A stretch of 42,829 nt of DNA from an uncultured Bacteroidota bacterium (GCA_937136025.1 CAKZOC010000135.1:1-42829), one strand, 5' to 3'; positions 1 through 10,772 are shown, counted from the stretch's first letter. Notes: a model not told the origin generated them from the sequence alone. Made by a program: numbers and translations.

Positions 1-508
1 GGTGTCCCTCCCAGGATATGCCGTCGAGCACCGGGAAAATATACCACAACATACTACCATAGACAAAAACCACACCCAGGGACAAAGCGACCAAACGGTA
101 ATACCTGGTGAATATCCCTTTAAAAAAAATAAAACTGGCCAGCACATAAATCAAGCCGCTGGCCCCAATATGATACGAAGGTCTTCCGATGAGCCAGGTG
201 ATTCCTCCCGACAGCAATATTCCCAGGATCAGGGTTTTCCAGGCAATGTCCCGATAGAAATAAAAAAGAGCCGCCGTAAGCACCACCAGCGGGATTGAAT
301 TGTTATAAAGATGTTCCAGGGAACCATGTATTCCCGGAGCTGTGAGCAGTCCCCTTAAACCCTTCAGGGTACGTGGATAAATCCCCCAGTTATTCAGATT
401 AATCCCCAGCCGCAACTCGGTATAATATACCAGCCATATCCCCAGCAAAAACGCTAAAGGGACCAAAACGACGGCATTGGTGTACCGGTAATGGGTATCC
501 TCGGTCAT
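1..508 (-). CDS. Rhomboid family intramembrane serine protease, partial (runs off left edge)
   Basis: My reverse-strand translation from ATG at 508: MTEDTHYRYTNAVVLVPLAFLLGIW...GRPSYHIGASGLIYVLASFIFF...SWEGH. It has the rhomboid GASG serine motif and hydrophobic segments. Absent from the ORF track because it is open at the edge. Confidence 0.85.
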   Translation of the reverse strand, partial: MTEDTHYRYTNAVVLVPLAFLLGIWLVYYTELRLGINLNNWGIYPRTLKGLRGLLTAPGIHGSLEHLYNNSIPLVVLTAALFYFYRDIAWKTLILGILLSGGITWLIGRPSYHIGASGLIYVLASFIFFKGIFTRYYRLVALSLGVVFVYGSMLWYIFPVLDGISWEGH

Positions 509-599
509 AAGATGCAAGGTACTAACGAAGCAGGCGAAAGTCCAAGAGAAATACACAAACTCCGAAAGAAGAACTGACGAATTGTAGTATTTTTAGGGC

Positions 600-1877
600 A
601 TGAATGAACCGCTGGCGGAACGCATAAGGCCCCGACAACTCGATGAGCTTATCGGCCAGGAACATCTGGTGGGCGCTCAGGGCGCTTTAATCCGCCAAAT
701 TGAGCAGGGTACAATTCCCTCACTAATCCTATGGGGCCCGCCGGGAACCGGTAAAACCACCCTGGCCGAAGTGATCGCCCTGCAAAGCGGACGCCCTTTC
801 TATACGTTAAGCGCCATAAACAGCGGGGTAAAGGATATCCGTGATGTTCTGGAAAAAGCGCGGCAGAGCGGAGGTTTATTTACGACCAAAAACCCGATAT
901 TATTTATTGACGAAATCCATCGCTTTAGTAAATCCCAGCAGGATTCGCTCCTGGGCGCTGTGGAAAAAGGGTGGGTGACCCTTATTGGGGCAACCACCGA
1001 AAATCCGAGTTTTGAAGTCATCCCTGCCCTATTGTCCCGCTGTCAGGTCTATGTCCTCAACGCCCTCGAAAAAACCGATTTACGCGCGCTTCTGGACCGG
1101 GCGCTACGGGAGGATGCCTGGTTGAAAACCAAAGCTGTCACGCTGGAGGAAACCGATATGCTGCTCAGGCTCTCGGGAGGCGATGGGCGGAAACTCCTGA
1201 ATATTTTTGAACTGGTCGTGGCAGCTTCCCCTGATGAGCATATCGAGATCACCGATGCCCTGGTGCGTCAACTCGTACAGGAAAACCCGCTCCGGTACGA
1301 TAAAACAGGAGAACAACACTACGATATCATATCGGCCTTTATTAAATCGATTCGGGGAAGTGACCCCAATGCCGCTGTATATTGGCTCGCCCGAATGGTG
1401 GAGGCAGGTGAAGATGTGAAATTTATAGCCCGGAGGATGGTCATTGCAGCCTCTGAGGACATCGGCCTGGCCAATCCCACAGCTCTGGTTATGGCCAACG
1501 CCACCTTTCAGGCCGTACAGGTTATCGGTCATCCCGAAGCGCGCATTATTCTAAGCCAATGTGCCATTTACCTGGCGACCTCTGCGAAGAGCAATAGCAG
1601 CTATATGGCGATACAACGGGCTCAGAAAACCGTGCAGGCGACGGGAGACCTGTCGGTACCCTTACCCTTGAGAAACGCCCCTACAAAGCTGATGAAAGAC
1701 CTGGGCTACGGCGCGGCTTATGCATACGCCCACGACCATCCCGGAAATTTCGTCGAGGCAGAATACCTACCGGAAACGCTGTCCGGTAGTTCGTTCTTTG
1801 AACCCGGAGAAAACAAAAGAGAAGCGGATATTAAGTCGTTTCTGCAAAAACGCTGGAAGGGAAAATACGATTTCTAA
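600..1877 (+). CDS. rarA: Replication-associated recombination protein A (RarA/MgsA AAA+ ATPase)
   Basis: [25 protein letters not shown], Walker [10 protein letters not shown], Walker [22 protein letters not shown]. Confidence 0.96.
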   Translation: MNEPLAERIRPRQLDELIGQEHLVGAQGALIRQIEQGTIPSLILWGPPGTGKTTLAEVIALQSGRPFYTLSAINSGVKDIRDVLEKARQSGGLFTTKNPILFIDEIHRFSKSQQDSLLGAVEKGWVTLIGATTENPSFEVIPALLSRCQVYVLNALEKTDLRALLDRALREDAWLKTKAVTLEETDMLLRLSGGDGRKLLNIFELVVAASPDEHIEITDALVRQLVQENPLRYDKTGEQHYDIISAFIKSIRGSDPNAAVYWLARMVEAGEDVKFIARRMVIAASEDIGLANPTALVMANATFQAVQVIGHPEARIILSQCAIYLATSAKSNSSYMAIQRAQKTVQATGDLSVPLPLRNAPTKLMKDLGYGAAYAYAHDHPGNFVEAEYLPETLSGSSFFEPGENKREADIKSFLQKRWKGKYDF

Positions 1878-1911
1878 GGGCGGATATCGCTTTTAAAAGA
1901 AGTCGTGCGTC

Positions 1912-2703
1912 CTAAAATTTAAGTTGGAGTGGACGTACTTCGGTCTTGCCGTCTTTAAAAAATTCGTGCCACCACTGACCGTCCTTTTTATAGACCATTC
2001 CCATAGCCTGATTGTCTACCGTCGCAATGAAAGTGTCTTTTTGGGCCGTCTTTACGAGTTTCATTCGAATTTTTGGGGTACTGTCAACCAGCTGATACCC
2101 ATTGTCCGTTGCCTGAGCATACCAAATTTCCTCCCCGGCAGAGGTTTCTAACCGGACGGCTGTTCCGGGAATAGCTTCCTGAGCAGCGCTCTCCCTTCCC
2201 GAGGCCTCTGAAGGAACGGCTTCCCGTGTGGGTGCCTCATCCTTTTGAACAGCCAAAGATCCTATGACAGCCTCTGGAGGAATATAGGAATAGGGCAGCG
2301 CCTTCAGATCCTGAAAAGCTCCGTTGATGGCTTCCTTATAGGCGAGTTCATACTCTTTTGACTTGCTCTTTCCTTCCCCGGATTCATAAACCACTGCTCC
2401 ATTGCAGTCCCGGAGACCGAGACGCACTTTAGTGGCCAGCAGGGAAGAGTCGTCAATGAGCACCACTCTCACGCCTTTGCAGCGATCCTGCGCCAGGTCA
2501 GGAGGTATCTGATCATCATATATAGCCGTATACCCACTTTCGGAAAAGAGAAACTTAATCTGTGTACTGGTCCTGAATTGATTCTCGTATTTAAAGCCAT
2601 CGAACTTTTTGGGAACTATAATGTATTTATAGGAGTCCAGCTGGGCCCGTACGGACAGGTTCAGCAGGAGCACAAAGCTAAGACTAAGGACGGTTTTTAA
2701 CAT
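1912..2703 (-). CDS. Conserved hypothetical secreted protein
   Basis: 263-aa ORF with N-terminal signal peptide (MLKTVLSLSFVLLLNLSVRAQ) and Flavobacteria-like SYKYIIVPKKFDGFK start. Confidence 0.8.
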   Translation of the reverse strand: MLKTVLSLSFVLLLNLSVRAQLDSYKYIIVPKKFDGFKYENQFRTSTQIKFLFSESGYTAIYDDQIPPDLAQDRCKGVRVVLIDDSSLLATKVRLGLRDCNGAVVYESGEGKSKSKEYELAYKEAINGAFQDLKALPYSYIPPEAVIGSLAVQKDEAPTREAVPSEASGRESAAQEAIPGTAVRLETSAGEEIWYAQATDNGYQLVDSTPKIRMKLVKTAQKDTFIATVDNQAMGMVYKKDGQWWHEFFKDGKTEVRPLQLKF

Positions 2704-2864
2704 GTATACTGAGCGCTTATTACGCGCCCGAAGATAGGATATTTACCCCAAACTGTAAAGCGAAAGCCTGTTAGAAACCCCGGCTCCATTAAATCTATAA
2801 GCATTCCCCCTGCCTTCCAAATCCAATGCCTGAATCCGGCGTTTTTTTAAAACGCCCGGGGTGT

Positions 2865-3554
2865 CTATAAATACTGTTTAATTTGTTCTAAATCGAGAAT
2901 TACAGGACAAACCCCGTGGTCCGGATCCTTGTGAACGTTAAAATGCAGGGCCTGGAGTCCCACGGCGCGAGCCCCTTGTATATCGGCCTCCAGACTATCC
3001 CCGATCATCACGCCGGATTGCGGTTGTATTCCGGCCGCTTCAATGGCCATATGAAAAATACGCGGATCGGGTTTCTTGACCCCGGCCCGATCCGAATTGA
3101 CGACTGTCCTGAAGAAATGGGCTATTCCGCTGTTTAAAAGTTTGCGGGTCTGCACTTCTTCAAATCCGTTGGTGATAATGTGCATTTTATACCCCTTATG
3201 AAGGTACTCGAGAATCTCCATACAGTTCGGTAACAGATGTGTGTGCGAGGAAAGGTTCTCGATATAAGCTTCTGACAAATAGTTGATTTGCCGATCCGAA
3301 ACCCGAAGCTCCATCCGTTCAAATACAGTTTTCAGGCGCTCATAACGCAATTTTTCCTTACTGATCCTTCCCTCTCTAAACGCCTTCCAGAATATAAGGT
3401 TCAGGGGTACGTAGTGCTCCAGAAAATGGTCGAGGTCCACCTCCAGATCAAAATCCTGGAAGAGCTGTTGATAGGTAAGGGCCGAATTCCGTTCAAAATC
3501 CCAGAGGGTATGGTCCAGATCAAAAAAGATATCGGTTATGGGTTTTTTAAGCAT
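2865..3554 (-). CDS. YjjG family noncanonical pyrimidine nucleotidase (HAD superfamily)
   Basis: DIFFDLDHTLWDFE, IITNGF, KKPDPRIF, MIGDSLEADIQGA motifs. Confidence 0.93.
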   Translation of the reverse strand: MLKKPITDIFFDLDHTLWDFERNSALTYQQLFQDFDLEVDLDHFLEHYVPLNLIFWKAFREGRISKEKLRYERLKTVFERMELRVSDRQINYLSEAYIENLSSHTHLLPNCMEILEYLHKGYKMHIITNGFEEVQTRKLLNSGIAHFFRTVVNSDRAGVKKPDPRIFHMAIEAAGIQPQSGVMIGDSLEADIQGARAVGLQALHFNVHKDPDHGVCPVILDLEQIKQYL

Positions 3555-4842
3555 GAAAACGGCGTATTATCTTTTCATAGAGCTCCAGCCAGTTAATTCT
3601 TTGATCCCCCCCGAGCAGTTCATTCGAGAAAACAGGAATCAGACGGCCCTTCACGGATTTAACGCATTCATAAACCTCATCCAGATCCGCTAATAGCGTC
3701 TCCTCTGAGGTATAGCGCGTCAGGGCGTAATCGTGGAAAGCAAATGGACATATTTTAATCGGCTGTTGCGTTTCCAGGGCAATGTCATAGAAAAAAAACG
3801 GGGTACAGGTACTGGCTCGAAAACCAATCTCATGCGTATATCCCATCGAGAAATCGCGACTGAACTCTGCATCGACCAGATTCCTGTAGGTATTCGGAAT
3901 CTCCACCCTGTTATAGCGCATCCTCGCATTATCTACAGGGCGGTGGATGACAGCGGATAGGCGTTTTTTCTCTTCCTTCAGGGTTTCCGGCTCCTCGGCT
4001 GCCGAATAAGAAACGGCCAGGGAAACAACACAATAGTCGGCTACTGATTTGATCAGATACTTAAAAGCATTACTGTTCGGGGAAACGTTTTTATCATAGG
4101 TGGAATACTCGGCGAACTGGAAAAAGAACATGGTCCGCGCTTTGTATCGCTGATCCAGGGCAATTAGTTTGTCGAAGTTATCATAGGGGTCCAATGCCGG
4201 ATTAAAGGATACCCTAAGGCGTTCCCACACTCTTTTGATTTTCAGACGGGAGAGATCCAAAAGGAATCCGGCCATACCCCTGAAGAGACCCCTGTGGGCA
4301 TAACAATGGGAGGTAGTAACATCTACAATCGGGGTAAACCGATAGGGTTTTCGATCGGTAAGTATTTCAGGAAAGCGCTCCCTAAGATGTTCCAGAAGTT
4401 TATTTGCCCAAAGGTCAACCAAAGGCAGTCGTAAAAAATCCTGCTGATAGGCGATGCTCTGGGCGGGGGGAAATCTGCCGTGCTGATCGCGGACATGAGG
4501 AAGATACTCCTCATAACGGCTCAGCAGATAAAAAGAAGCTGCCATGATATCGAAAGGGACGTTGCTCCTGGGGCCGCTGGCAAAAAAACAAGGCAAATCT
4601 TCCCAGGTGGTCATTTGAATCTCTGCCTCTTCAATCCCCTGTTGAAAAAGCAACTCCGAACTCTGAATAAAGAACTCATTCTGAAGCGGCTGACGGGTGT
4701 AGGTAATCTTAGGCCCCTTGTGCTTGATGAAATCTTCCACAGCCGTAGTGTGCCCGATTTCAACCCCAAGGATATGGGAAAACACCTGGCGGGTAATGTA
4801 TTGAACCCTGGGCGTAATTTTATGTGTATAGATCAGCAGCAC
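3547..4842 (-). CDS. Polysaccharide deacetylase-like protein (DUF7033-type N-terminus)
   Basis: 431-aa ORF, MLLIYTHKITPRVQYITRQVFSHILG... with the overall pattern of flavobacterial polysaccharide deacetylase family proteins; overlaps the HAD gene by 8 bp. Confidence 0.78.
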   Translation of the reverse strand: MLLIYTHKITPRVQYITRQVFSHILGVEIGHTTAVEDFIKHKGPKITYTRQPLQNEFFIQSSELLFQQGIEEAEIQMTTWEDLPCFFASGPRSNVPFDIMAASFYLLSRYEEYLPHVRDQHGRFPPAQSIAYQQDFLRLPLVDLWANKLLEHLRERFPEILTDRKPYRFTPIVDVTTSHCYAHRGLFRGMAGFLLDLSRLKIKRVWERLRVSFNPALDPYDNFDKLIALDQRYKARTMFFFQFAEYSTYDKNVSPNSNAFKYLIKSVADYCVVSLAVSYSAAEEPETLKEEKKRLSAVIHRPVDNARMRYNRVEIPNTYRNLVDAEFSRDFSMGYTHEIGFRASTCTPFFFYDIALETQQPIKICPFAFHDYALTRYTSEETLLADLDEVYECVKSVKGRLIPVFSNELLGGDQRINWLELYEKIIRRFHA

Positions 4843-4853
4843 CTCAGAAGGAT

Positions 4854-5582
4854 TTATAAGAGTTGTTCATCCGCAAAACTATAATATTCTGAGCCATGTA
4901 CAATTAAATGATCCAGGAGCTTGATATCCATAATGGCTGCCGCCTTCTTCGTCTTGCGGGTAATCTGTATGTCGGACTTGCTCGGCCGAAGGTTCCCCGA
5001 GGGGTGATTATGGGCCAGAATAAGCCCTACCGCACCCAATTCAAGAGCCTTTCTAAGGATGATTCGCACATCGACCAGGGTACTGGTAAGCCCTCCCTTG
5101 CTCACTTGAAATCGAAATTGAACCCGGTTGGCATTATTGAGATAGAGTACCCAGAATTCTTCATGCAACAAATCCGCAAACAAAGGTATTAATTGAACAT
5201 GTGCATCCCGGCTCTGGCGAATAGTCTGACTCACCGTTACAGGGCTTTGGGTATACCTTCGGGCGAGTTCCATGGCCGCTACAACGGTTACTGCTTTTCC
5301 CGGGCCCACGCCCTGAAAGGTCATCAAATGTGCCGCTGGCATACGTCCCAGGGCTTTCAGGGGCTCTTCTCCGTCTCCCAGAAGACGTCTGGCCAGGGCC
5401 AGCGCGTGTTCTTTTCTGGATCCTGTCCCGAGCAATATGGCCAGGAGTTCTGCATTTGAAAGGCTCCCTGCACCTTTATGGAGCAACCGCTCCCGGGGTC
5501 GCTCCGACACATTCCAGGATCTGATGGATTTTGGAGTGGACTCATTTTTCATATCTGCCATAGGTACAGTAATACCTTGCAA
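4854..5582 (-). CDS. radC: RadC/DUF2466 family JAB-domain protein
   Basis: RERLLHKGAGSLSNAELLAILLGTGS and the C-terminal JAMM motif LAHNHPSGNLRPSKSD. Confidence 0.95.
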   Translation of the reverse strand: MQGITVPMADMKNESTPKSIRSWNVSERPRERLLHKGAGSLSNAELLAILLGTGSRKEHALALARRLLGDGEEPLKALGRMPAAHLMTFQGVGPGKAVTVVAAMELARRYTQSPVTVSQTIRQSRDAHVQLIPLFADLLHEEFWVLYLNNANRVQFRFQVSKGGLTSTLVDVRIILRKALELGAVGLILAHNHPSGNLRPSKSDIQITRKTKKAAAIMDIKLLDHLIVHGSEYYSFADEQLL

Positions 5583-5813
5583 TATTCCAGCGGGATTTTC
5601 CCGAATTTTGCTATTTCAAAGAAACCCGCCAAAATATGAAGTCTTTTTTTGACTCCTCAGCCCATACAGAAATCCTGGAGCGGCTGAGAAAACCGGAATG
5701 AGGAATGCCCCTGGATCCGAGTCAAACCTTTTTGAGGGTTCCCGGCGTTTCCCTGGCCCTCGGCCATCTTATAACGCATTGAAAGTCTTCCGGACAGGGA
5801 GATCGCAAAAAAC

Positions 5814-7169
5814 CTAGCGGACCCGGGATAACAATTTATCCAGATCCAGGCCCCCGTAGTTTCCACTGCTCATCAGAAGTAAGACCGTCTCATCCAGGGA
5901 AGTATCCTCCAGGTGTTTCCGAAGGGCCTCTGTCCGGGTGAATACCTGAAGGGTATCCCGCCCAAAAGCTCTTTTAATATCCTCGGTGGCAATCGGCTCC
6001 AGCCCTTTAATCTCAAGGGACTCAGGAACGTAAAACACAATGGCCTCATCCGCCTCGTTAAGACTGTCCCGGTACTGCTCGATAAAGGCGCGGTTCAGAC
6101 TGCTGTAGGTGTGCAATTCCAGGCACGCGACGATGCGGTGATCCGGGAATTGTTCCCGAACCGCAGCCGCTGCCGCACTCACTTTACTCGGGGCGTGGGC
6201 GAAATCTTTAAAGATATAACTTCCCGAACCTTTGGCGAGGAGCTCCAGGCGTTTCGAAGCCCCTTTAAAACTCCCCATGGCCTCATAAAAGTCGACCTCA
6301 TCCACCCCCATCTGTTGACAAATCCATTTAGCCCCGGCCATATTGCTGAGATTGTGCTGCCCAAAGACCTGTAAAGGCAATTCTCCTTCAGGGGTCTCCA
6401 GCAGCGTTGCCCCGTCCGCTACGCGGTACTCCGGTGTGCGATACGGGAATTTGCGAACGGGGGCATCCCACCCGGTGACCAACGCATTTAACACCGCATC
6501 TTCGGAGTTATAGGTAATACTGCCTCCGGGAACAATGGTATCCAGGAAAATCCGGAATTGCTCGGTATACGCCTCAAAAGTCTTGAAGACATTGATATGA
6601 TCCCATGCAATACCGCTTAAAAGCGCAATATTGGGCCGGTACAAATGAAACTTTGGCCGGGGATCCAGGGCAGAAGAAAGGTATTCGTCTCCTTCCAGTA
6701 CGATAAAATCATTGGTCTCGGTAAGCCTGACCATTCGATCAAAACCTTCGAGTTGTGCCCCAACCATAAAATCCACATCCCGATTCCAGTAGCTCATTAC
6801 ATGAAGAATCATAGAAGTAATGGTCGTCTTCCCGTGGCTCCCTCCGATCACAACCCGCGTTTTGTTCTTGGCCTGTTCAAAGAGAAATTCCGGATAAGAA
6901 TACACAGGAAGGTCCAGTTCCCGTGCTCGGGCCAATTCCGGATTATCGCCCTTGGCGTGCATCCCCAAAATCACGGCATCCAGGCTGGAATCAATCTTGT
7001 CCGGGAACCAGCCTTCACGCTCAGGTAGAATTCCCGCTGTCGCCAAACGCGACCTGGAGGGTTCAAAAATAACATCGTCACTCCCGGTAATGGTGTACCC
7101 TTTATCGTGAAGCGCAAGGGCCAGATTGTGCATGGCACTACCCCCTATGGCTATAAAATGTAATTTCAT
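5814..7169 (-). CDS. mpl: UDP-N-acetylmuramate:L-alanyl-gamma-D-glutamyl-meso-diaminopimelate ligase (Mur ligase)
   Basis: MKLHFIAIGGSAMHNLALALHDKGYTITGSDD, VIGGSHGKTTITSMI, LEGDEYLSSALD, HLYRPNIALLSGIAWDHINVF. ATG at 7169 preferred over the ORF-track start at 7244. Confidence 0.94.
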   Translation of the reverse strand: MKLHFIAIGGSAMHNLALALHDKGYTITGSDDVIFEPSRSRLATAGILPEREGWFPDKIDSSLDAVILGMHAKGDNPELARARELDLPVYSYPEFLFEQAKNKTRVVIGGSHGKTTITSMILHVMSYWNRDVDFMVGAQLEGFDRMVRLTETNDFIVLEGDEYLSSALDPRPKFHLYRPNIALLSGIAWDHINVFKTFEAYTEQFRIFLDTIVPGGSITYNSEDAVLNALVTGWDAPVRKFPYRTPEYRVADGATLLETPEGELPLQVFGQHNLSNMAGAKWICQQMGVDEVDFYEAMGSFKGASKRLELLAKGSGSYIFKDFAHAPSKVSAAAAAVREQFPDHRIVACLELHTYSSLNRAFIEQYRDSLNEADEAIVFYVPESLEIKGLEPIATEDIKRAFGRDTLQVFTRTEALRKHLEDTSLDETVLLLMSSGNYGGLDLDKLLSRVR

Positions 7170-7259
7170 AAAGTAAAGATACATATCCTGTAACCCCAAA
7201 ACCAATCTAGGGGATTTAAGAAGTTTCGAGTACCTTAGGGTCATTATAAAATCAATCCT

Positions 7260-7577
7260 ATGGATTTCTCTCTTAACACACTACCGGCACAGGAAATTAT
7301 CCCCGGATTTCAGGGCAAACTGGTCCATGGAAAAGAAATGAGTCTGGTGTTCTGGGATGTAACGCCCGGATCCGAAGTTCCGCAGCACCATCATAAAAAT
7401 GAACAAATCATGCATGTGATCGAAGGCCGGTTTGAGTTTACACTCAACGGAAAAACAAGAGAGTACGGACCGGGAGACATCGTGCTCATCCCAGCCCATA
7501 CACCACATAGCGGTAAGGCACTTACCGCCTGCAAGCTCATGGATATATTCAGTCCGGTAAGGGAAGAATACCTATAA
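7260..7577 (+). CDS. Cupin domain protein
   Basis: Cupin motifs VPQHHHKNEQIMHVIEGRFEF and PGDIVLIPAHTPHSGKAL. Confidence 0.9.
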   Translation: MDFSLNTLPAQEIIPGFQGKLVHGKEMSLVFWDVTPGSEVPQHHHKNEQIMHVIEGRFEFTLNGKTREYGPGDIVLIPAHTPHSGKALTACKLMDIFSPVREEYL

Positions 7578-7587
7578 ATCATTTCAA

Positions 7588-8373
7588 ATGCATATTTCAT
7601 TAGAAGGCAAGCACGCCCTGGTAGGAGGAAGCAGCAAAGGCATCGGGAGGGCCATAGCACTTCAGCTCGCCTCCAGCGGTGCAGAGCTCACCCTTGCCGC
7701 CCGCAGCGAATCCGTATTGAAGGAACTTTGTGACACACTAGAGCAGACCACCGGAAAATCCCACAGGTACCTGGTTGTCGATTATACCGATCTGCATGCG
7801 TATAAGCGCCTTATTCACTCGTATATCAAAAAACACCCCGTAGATATCCTGGTCAACAATACACAGGGGCCCCCGGCCGGTACCAGTCTGGAAAAAACGA
7901 ATGAAGACTACCAAAAGGCGTTTGACCTCCTTTTTCAAACGGCCGTCTATACCACGGAGCAGGCCATGCCACACATGCAGAAATCCGGCTGGGGTCGGAT
8001 TATAAACGTCGCCTCTGTTTCTGTCCGTGAGCCCCTTAATTATCTGGTGCTTTCGAACAGCATCCGCGCGGCCCTGGTCAGTTGGGCCAAAACCCTTGCC
8101 GGGGATGTGGGACCTTTTGGAATCACTGTGAATTCCGTCCTCACAGGATATTTCAATACCGAACGCCTGAGTGCCCTCAATCAGAAGAAAGCTGAAACCC
8201 TTGGCGTTTCCCCGGATGAAGTTACGGGCAAACTCCTCGAACAGGTCCCGGCCAGGCGACTCGGCCGGCCCGAAGAATACGGGTATCTGGCAGCCTTTCT
8301 GGCTTCAGAACAGGCCGCTTACCTCAATGGGGCGACGATCCCGCTCGACGGAGGGTTGCTGCGATCTTATTGA
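7588..8373 (+). CDS. SDR family oxidoreductase
   Basis: GGSSKGIGRAIALQLASSGAELTLAAR, VNNTQGPP, INVASVS, C-terminal LNGATIPLDGGL. Confidence 0.93.
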   Translation: MHISLEGKHALVGGSSKGIGRAIALQLASSGAELTLAARSESVLKELCDTLEQTTGKSHRYLVVDYTDLHAYKRLIHSYIKKHPVDILVNNTQGPPAGTSLEKTNEDYQKAFDLLFQTAVYTTEQAMPHMQKSGWGRIINVASVSVREPLNYLVLSNSIRAALVSWAKTLAGDVGPFGITVNSVLTGYFNTERLSALNQKKAETLGVSPDEVTGKLLEQVPARRLGRPEEYGYLAAFLASEQAAYLNGATIPLDGGLLRSY

Positions 8374-8496
8374 ATGGAAAGGTGCTTCGCCAGGGCGTTT
8401 GAGCCGCACGGATGAATTCGGGGCATGCGCACTTTATCATGAAACGCACAGCACTAACCCGCCTTTGACAAAATGAAGTAGTTTTAACTCGCTTTC

Positions 8497-9498
8497 TCAG
8501 GAATTGAGCAGCTCCCAAAGACGGTCTTTCAATTGCGACATACCCAATCCGGAGACCGAGGAGATAAAAACCGGGGTTACCCCGGGTAATTCTTCCAGAA
8601 GTACAGCTTTCATTTCTCCTATAAGTTCCTCATCGAGCATATCTGACTTGGAGATAGCCAGCATCCGGTCCTTATCCATGAGCTCCGGATTGTATTTACG
8701 CAACTCATTAAGGAGGATATGGTACTCTTTAGTTACATCCTTGCTGTCTGCCGGTACCATAAAGAGCAAAACGGAATTCCGTTCAATATGCCTGAGGAAA
8801 TAGTGCCCAAGGCCTTTTCCTTCGGCCGCCCCTTCAATAATGCCGGGAATATCGGCAATTACAAAACTGCGGTAATCGCGATATTTTACAATTCCCAGGT
8901 TGGGTTTCAGCGTGGTGAATTCGTAGTTGGCAATCTTGGGTTTCGCAGAAGTCAGGACGGAGAGCAAAGTCGATTTTCCCGCATTGGGAAATCCTACCAG
9001 CCCCACATCTGCAAGGAGTTTCAGCTCCAGGGTGATATTTTTCTCCTCTCCCGGAATTCCAGGCTGTGCATAACGCGGTGTTTGGTTGGTCGAACTTTTA
9101 AAGTGCCAGTTTCCGCGTCCTCCCAATCCGCCGCGGGCCGAAATCTCCTGCTGTCCGTCTTCTGTAATTTCAAAAAGGATTTCTCCGGATTCTGAATCGC
9201 GAACCACAGTACCCAGGGGTACTTCCAGCAAGACGTCATTCCCATCAGCCCCGGTGCTTCGCTGCTTGCCGCCATGTCCGCCGTGTCCGGCATCAAAGTG
9301 CCTTTTAAACTTAAAATTCAGCAGGGTCCAGAGGCTTTTATTTCCGCGAATAATCACATGTCCTCCCCGTCCGCCGTCTCCCCCGTCGGGACCGCCTTTG
9401 GCTACAAATTTTTCCCTTCTCAGATGCGTAGAGCCGGCTCCTCCGTTTCCAGAGGAAACATGGATTTTGACGTAATCGACAAAGTTTCCTTCAGTCAT
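8497..9498 (-). CDS. obgE: GTPase Obg
   Basis: Obg glycine-rich domain [47 protein letters not shown] domain [12 protein letters not shown] and [16 protein letters not shown]. Confidence 0.97.
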   Translation of the reverse strand: MTEGNFVDYVKIHVSSGNGGAGSTHLRREKFVAKGGPDGGDGGRGGHVIIRGNKSLWTLLNFKFKRHFDAGHGGHGGKQRSTGADGNDVLLEVPLGTVVRDSESGEILFEITEDGQQEISARGGLGGRGNWHFKSSTNQTPRYAQPGIPGEEKNITLELKLLADVGLVGFPNAGKSTLLSVLTSAKPKIANYEFTTLKPNLGIVKYRDYRSFVIADIPGIIEGAAEGKGLGHYFLRHIERNSVLLFMVPADSKDVTKEYHILLNELRKYNPELMDKDRMLAISKSDMLDEELIGEMKAVLLEELPGVTPVFISSVSGLGMSQLKDRLWELLNS

Positions 9499-9531
9499 CG
9501 GTTCACTTTAGAGGTAAAGGTGCATAAGGGT

Positions 9532-10653
9532 TTAAAGTGCGTCAATCACACGGGCCAGGCGGTCGGTGATATCTTGAATTTCACCTACTCCGTTTATGCT
9601 GTGGAACTTACCCTGTTGCTGATAAAACGACTTGAGAGGGGCCGTCTTTTGGTTGTATTCCTCAAAACGATTGCGGATTTTATCCTCGTCCTGATCGTCG
9701 GACCGTCCGCTCACCTTCCCTCTTTCCAGAAGTCGTCCAATGAGAATTTCATCATCCGCTTCCAGAGCTATAGTCCCGTCGATCTGCATGCCCCGCGATT
9801 CCAGAAACCGATCCAGGGCTTCAGCCTGGGCGGTAGTCCGCGGGAAACCATCAAAAATAAACCCGGGTGCGTTGCTGGCCTTTTCCACTTCGTCCTGCAG
9901 CATTTGAATGGTCACCTCATCGGGGACCAAATCTCCCCCGTCTATGTAAGACTTGGCGAGCTTGCCCAGAGGGGTGCCATTTTTAATATTGTAGCGGAAC
10001 ACGTCTCCGGTTGAGATGTGAACAAGTCCGTATTTTTCCTTTAAGAACGCGGCCTGCGTCCCCTTTCCAGCTCCTGGCTTTCCAAATAAAACCAAATTAA
10101 TCATAAGTGGTTGATTTATATGATAGACATCTCTCAGGTTTCGGCCCTGCTCTTTAAAATCCAACCCGTAACCCACGATAAAGGTGTCGGGGATTTCCAT
10201 CCCGAAATAGTCGATCTGATATTCTCCGTTATATACTTCAGACTTGTAAAACAGGGTGGCAATTCGGAAATCCTTGACATTTTTATTTGAAAACATATGC
10301 CCGAGTTCCTGCAGGGTGCGCCCCGTGTCCACGATGTCCTCCAAAATAATCACATGCCTGCCTTCCACATGGTCGGGAAGGTCGAGGAGGGTTTCCACAA
10401 TTCCTGTGGAGGTCAGCCCCCTGTAAGAGCTGAGCTTCACAAAAGTTACCTCGCAGGGATACGGATAGCATTTCAGGAAATCAGAAACGAACATAAAAGC
10501 ACCGTTGAGTACTCCAACGAAAACGGGCACTTCATCTTTGTAATCCCTGGCTATCTCATCCGCTATCTTCTGAACGGCCTGAAGAACTTCCGCTTCAGGC
10601 AAAAAGCGCTGAAAGCGCTTCCCTAAAAGGCTTACCGATCGTTCCATAGTCAC
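9532..10653 (-). CDS. Bifunctional hypoxanthine phosphoribosyltransferase / adenylate kinase fusion
   Basis: N-terminal HPRT domain (VFVGVLNGAFMFVSDF; PRPP loop VIILEDIVDTGRT), then Adk (MINLVLFGKPGAGKGTQ; DGFPRTTAQAEAL) in one uninterrupted frame. Confidence 0.95.
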   Translation of the reverse strand: MTMERSVSLLGKRFQRFLPEAEVLQAVQKIADEIARDYKDEVPVFVGVLNGAFMFVSDFLKCYPYPCEVTFVKLSSYRGLTSTGIVETLLDLPDHVEGRHVIILEDIVDTGRTLQELGHMFSNKNVKDFRIATLFYKSEVYNGEYQIDYFGMEIPDTFIVGYGLDFKEQGRNLRDVYHINQPLMINLVLFGKPGAGKGTQAAFLKEKYGLVHISTGDVFRYNIKNGTPLGKLAKSYIDGGDLVPDEVTIQMLQDEVEKASNAPGFIFDGFPRTTAQAEALDRFLESRGMQIDGTIALEADDEILIGRLLERGKVSGRSDDQDEDKIRNRFEEYNQKTAPLKSFYQQQGKFHSINGVGEIQDITDRLARVIDAL

Positions 10654-10732
10654 TTGAAGTGCGAAGATAGTGTTTTGATTTTTCTTTTTTGTCGAGGGCC
10701 TGTGCTTTCTGAGATTTAGCCGTATTTTTGCC

Positions 10733-10740
10733 CAAAGCCA
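10733..10740 (+). promoter_or_regulatory. Bacteroidota-type -7 element (TAnnTTTG) upstream of purK
   Basis: TATTTTTG, 33 bp 5' of the purK ATG; -33 element not clearly resolved. Confidence 0.5.
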
Positions 10741-10772
10741 CTCTCTGAGGGTGTATAAAGGCGTACTGAACT

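Noticed and set aside
2839-2856. GGCGTTTTtttAAAACGCC hairpin as a terminator
   Set aside because: The T run is inside the stem and no U tract follows on either strand; left unannotated as a terminator.
9274-10014. 246-aa plus-strand ORF
   Set aside because: Lies antisense to obgE and the HPRT-Adk fusion, both strongly supported; shows no domain-like motifs.
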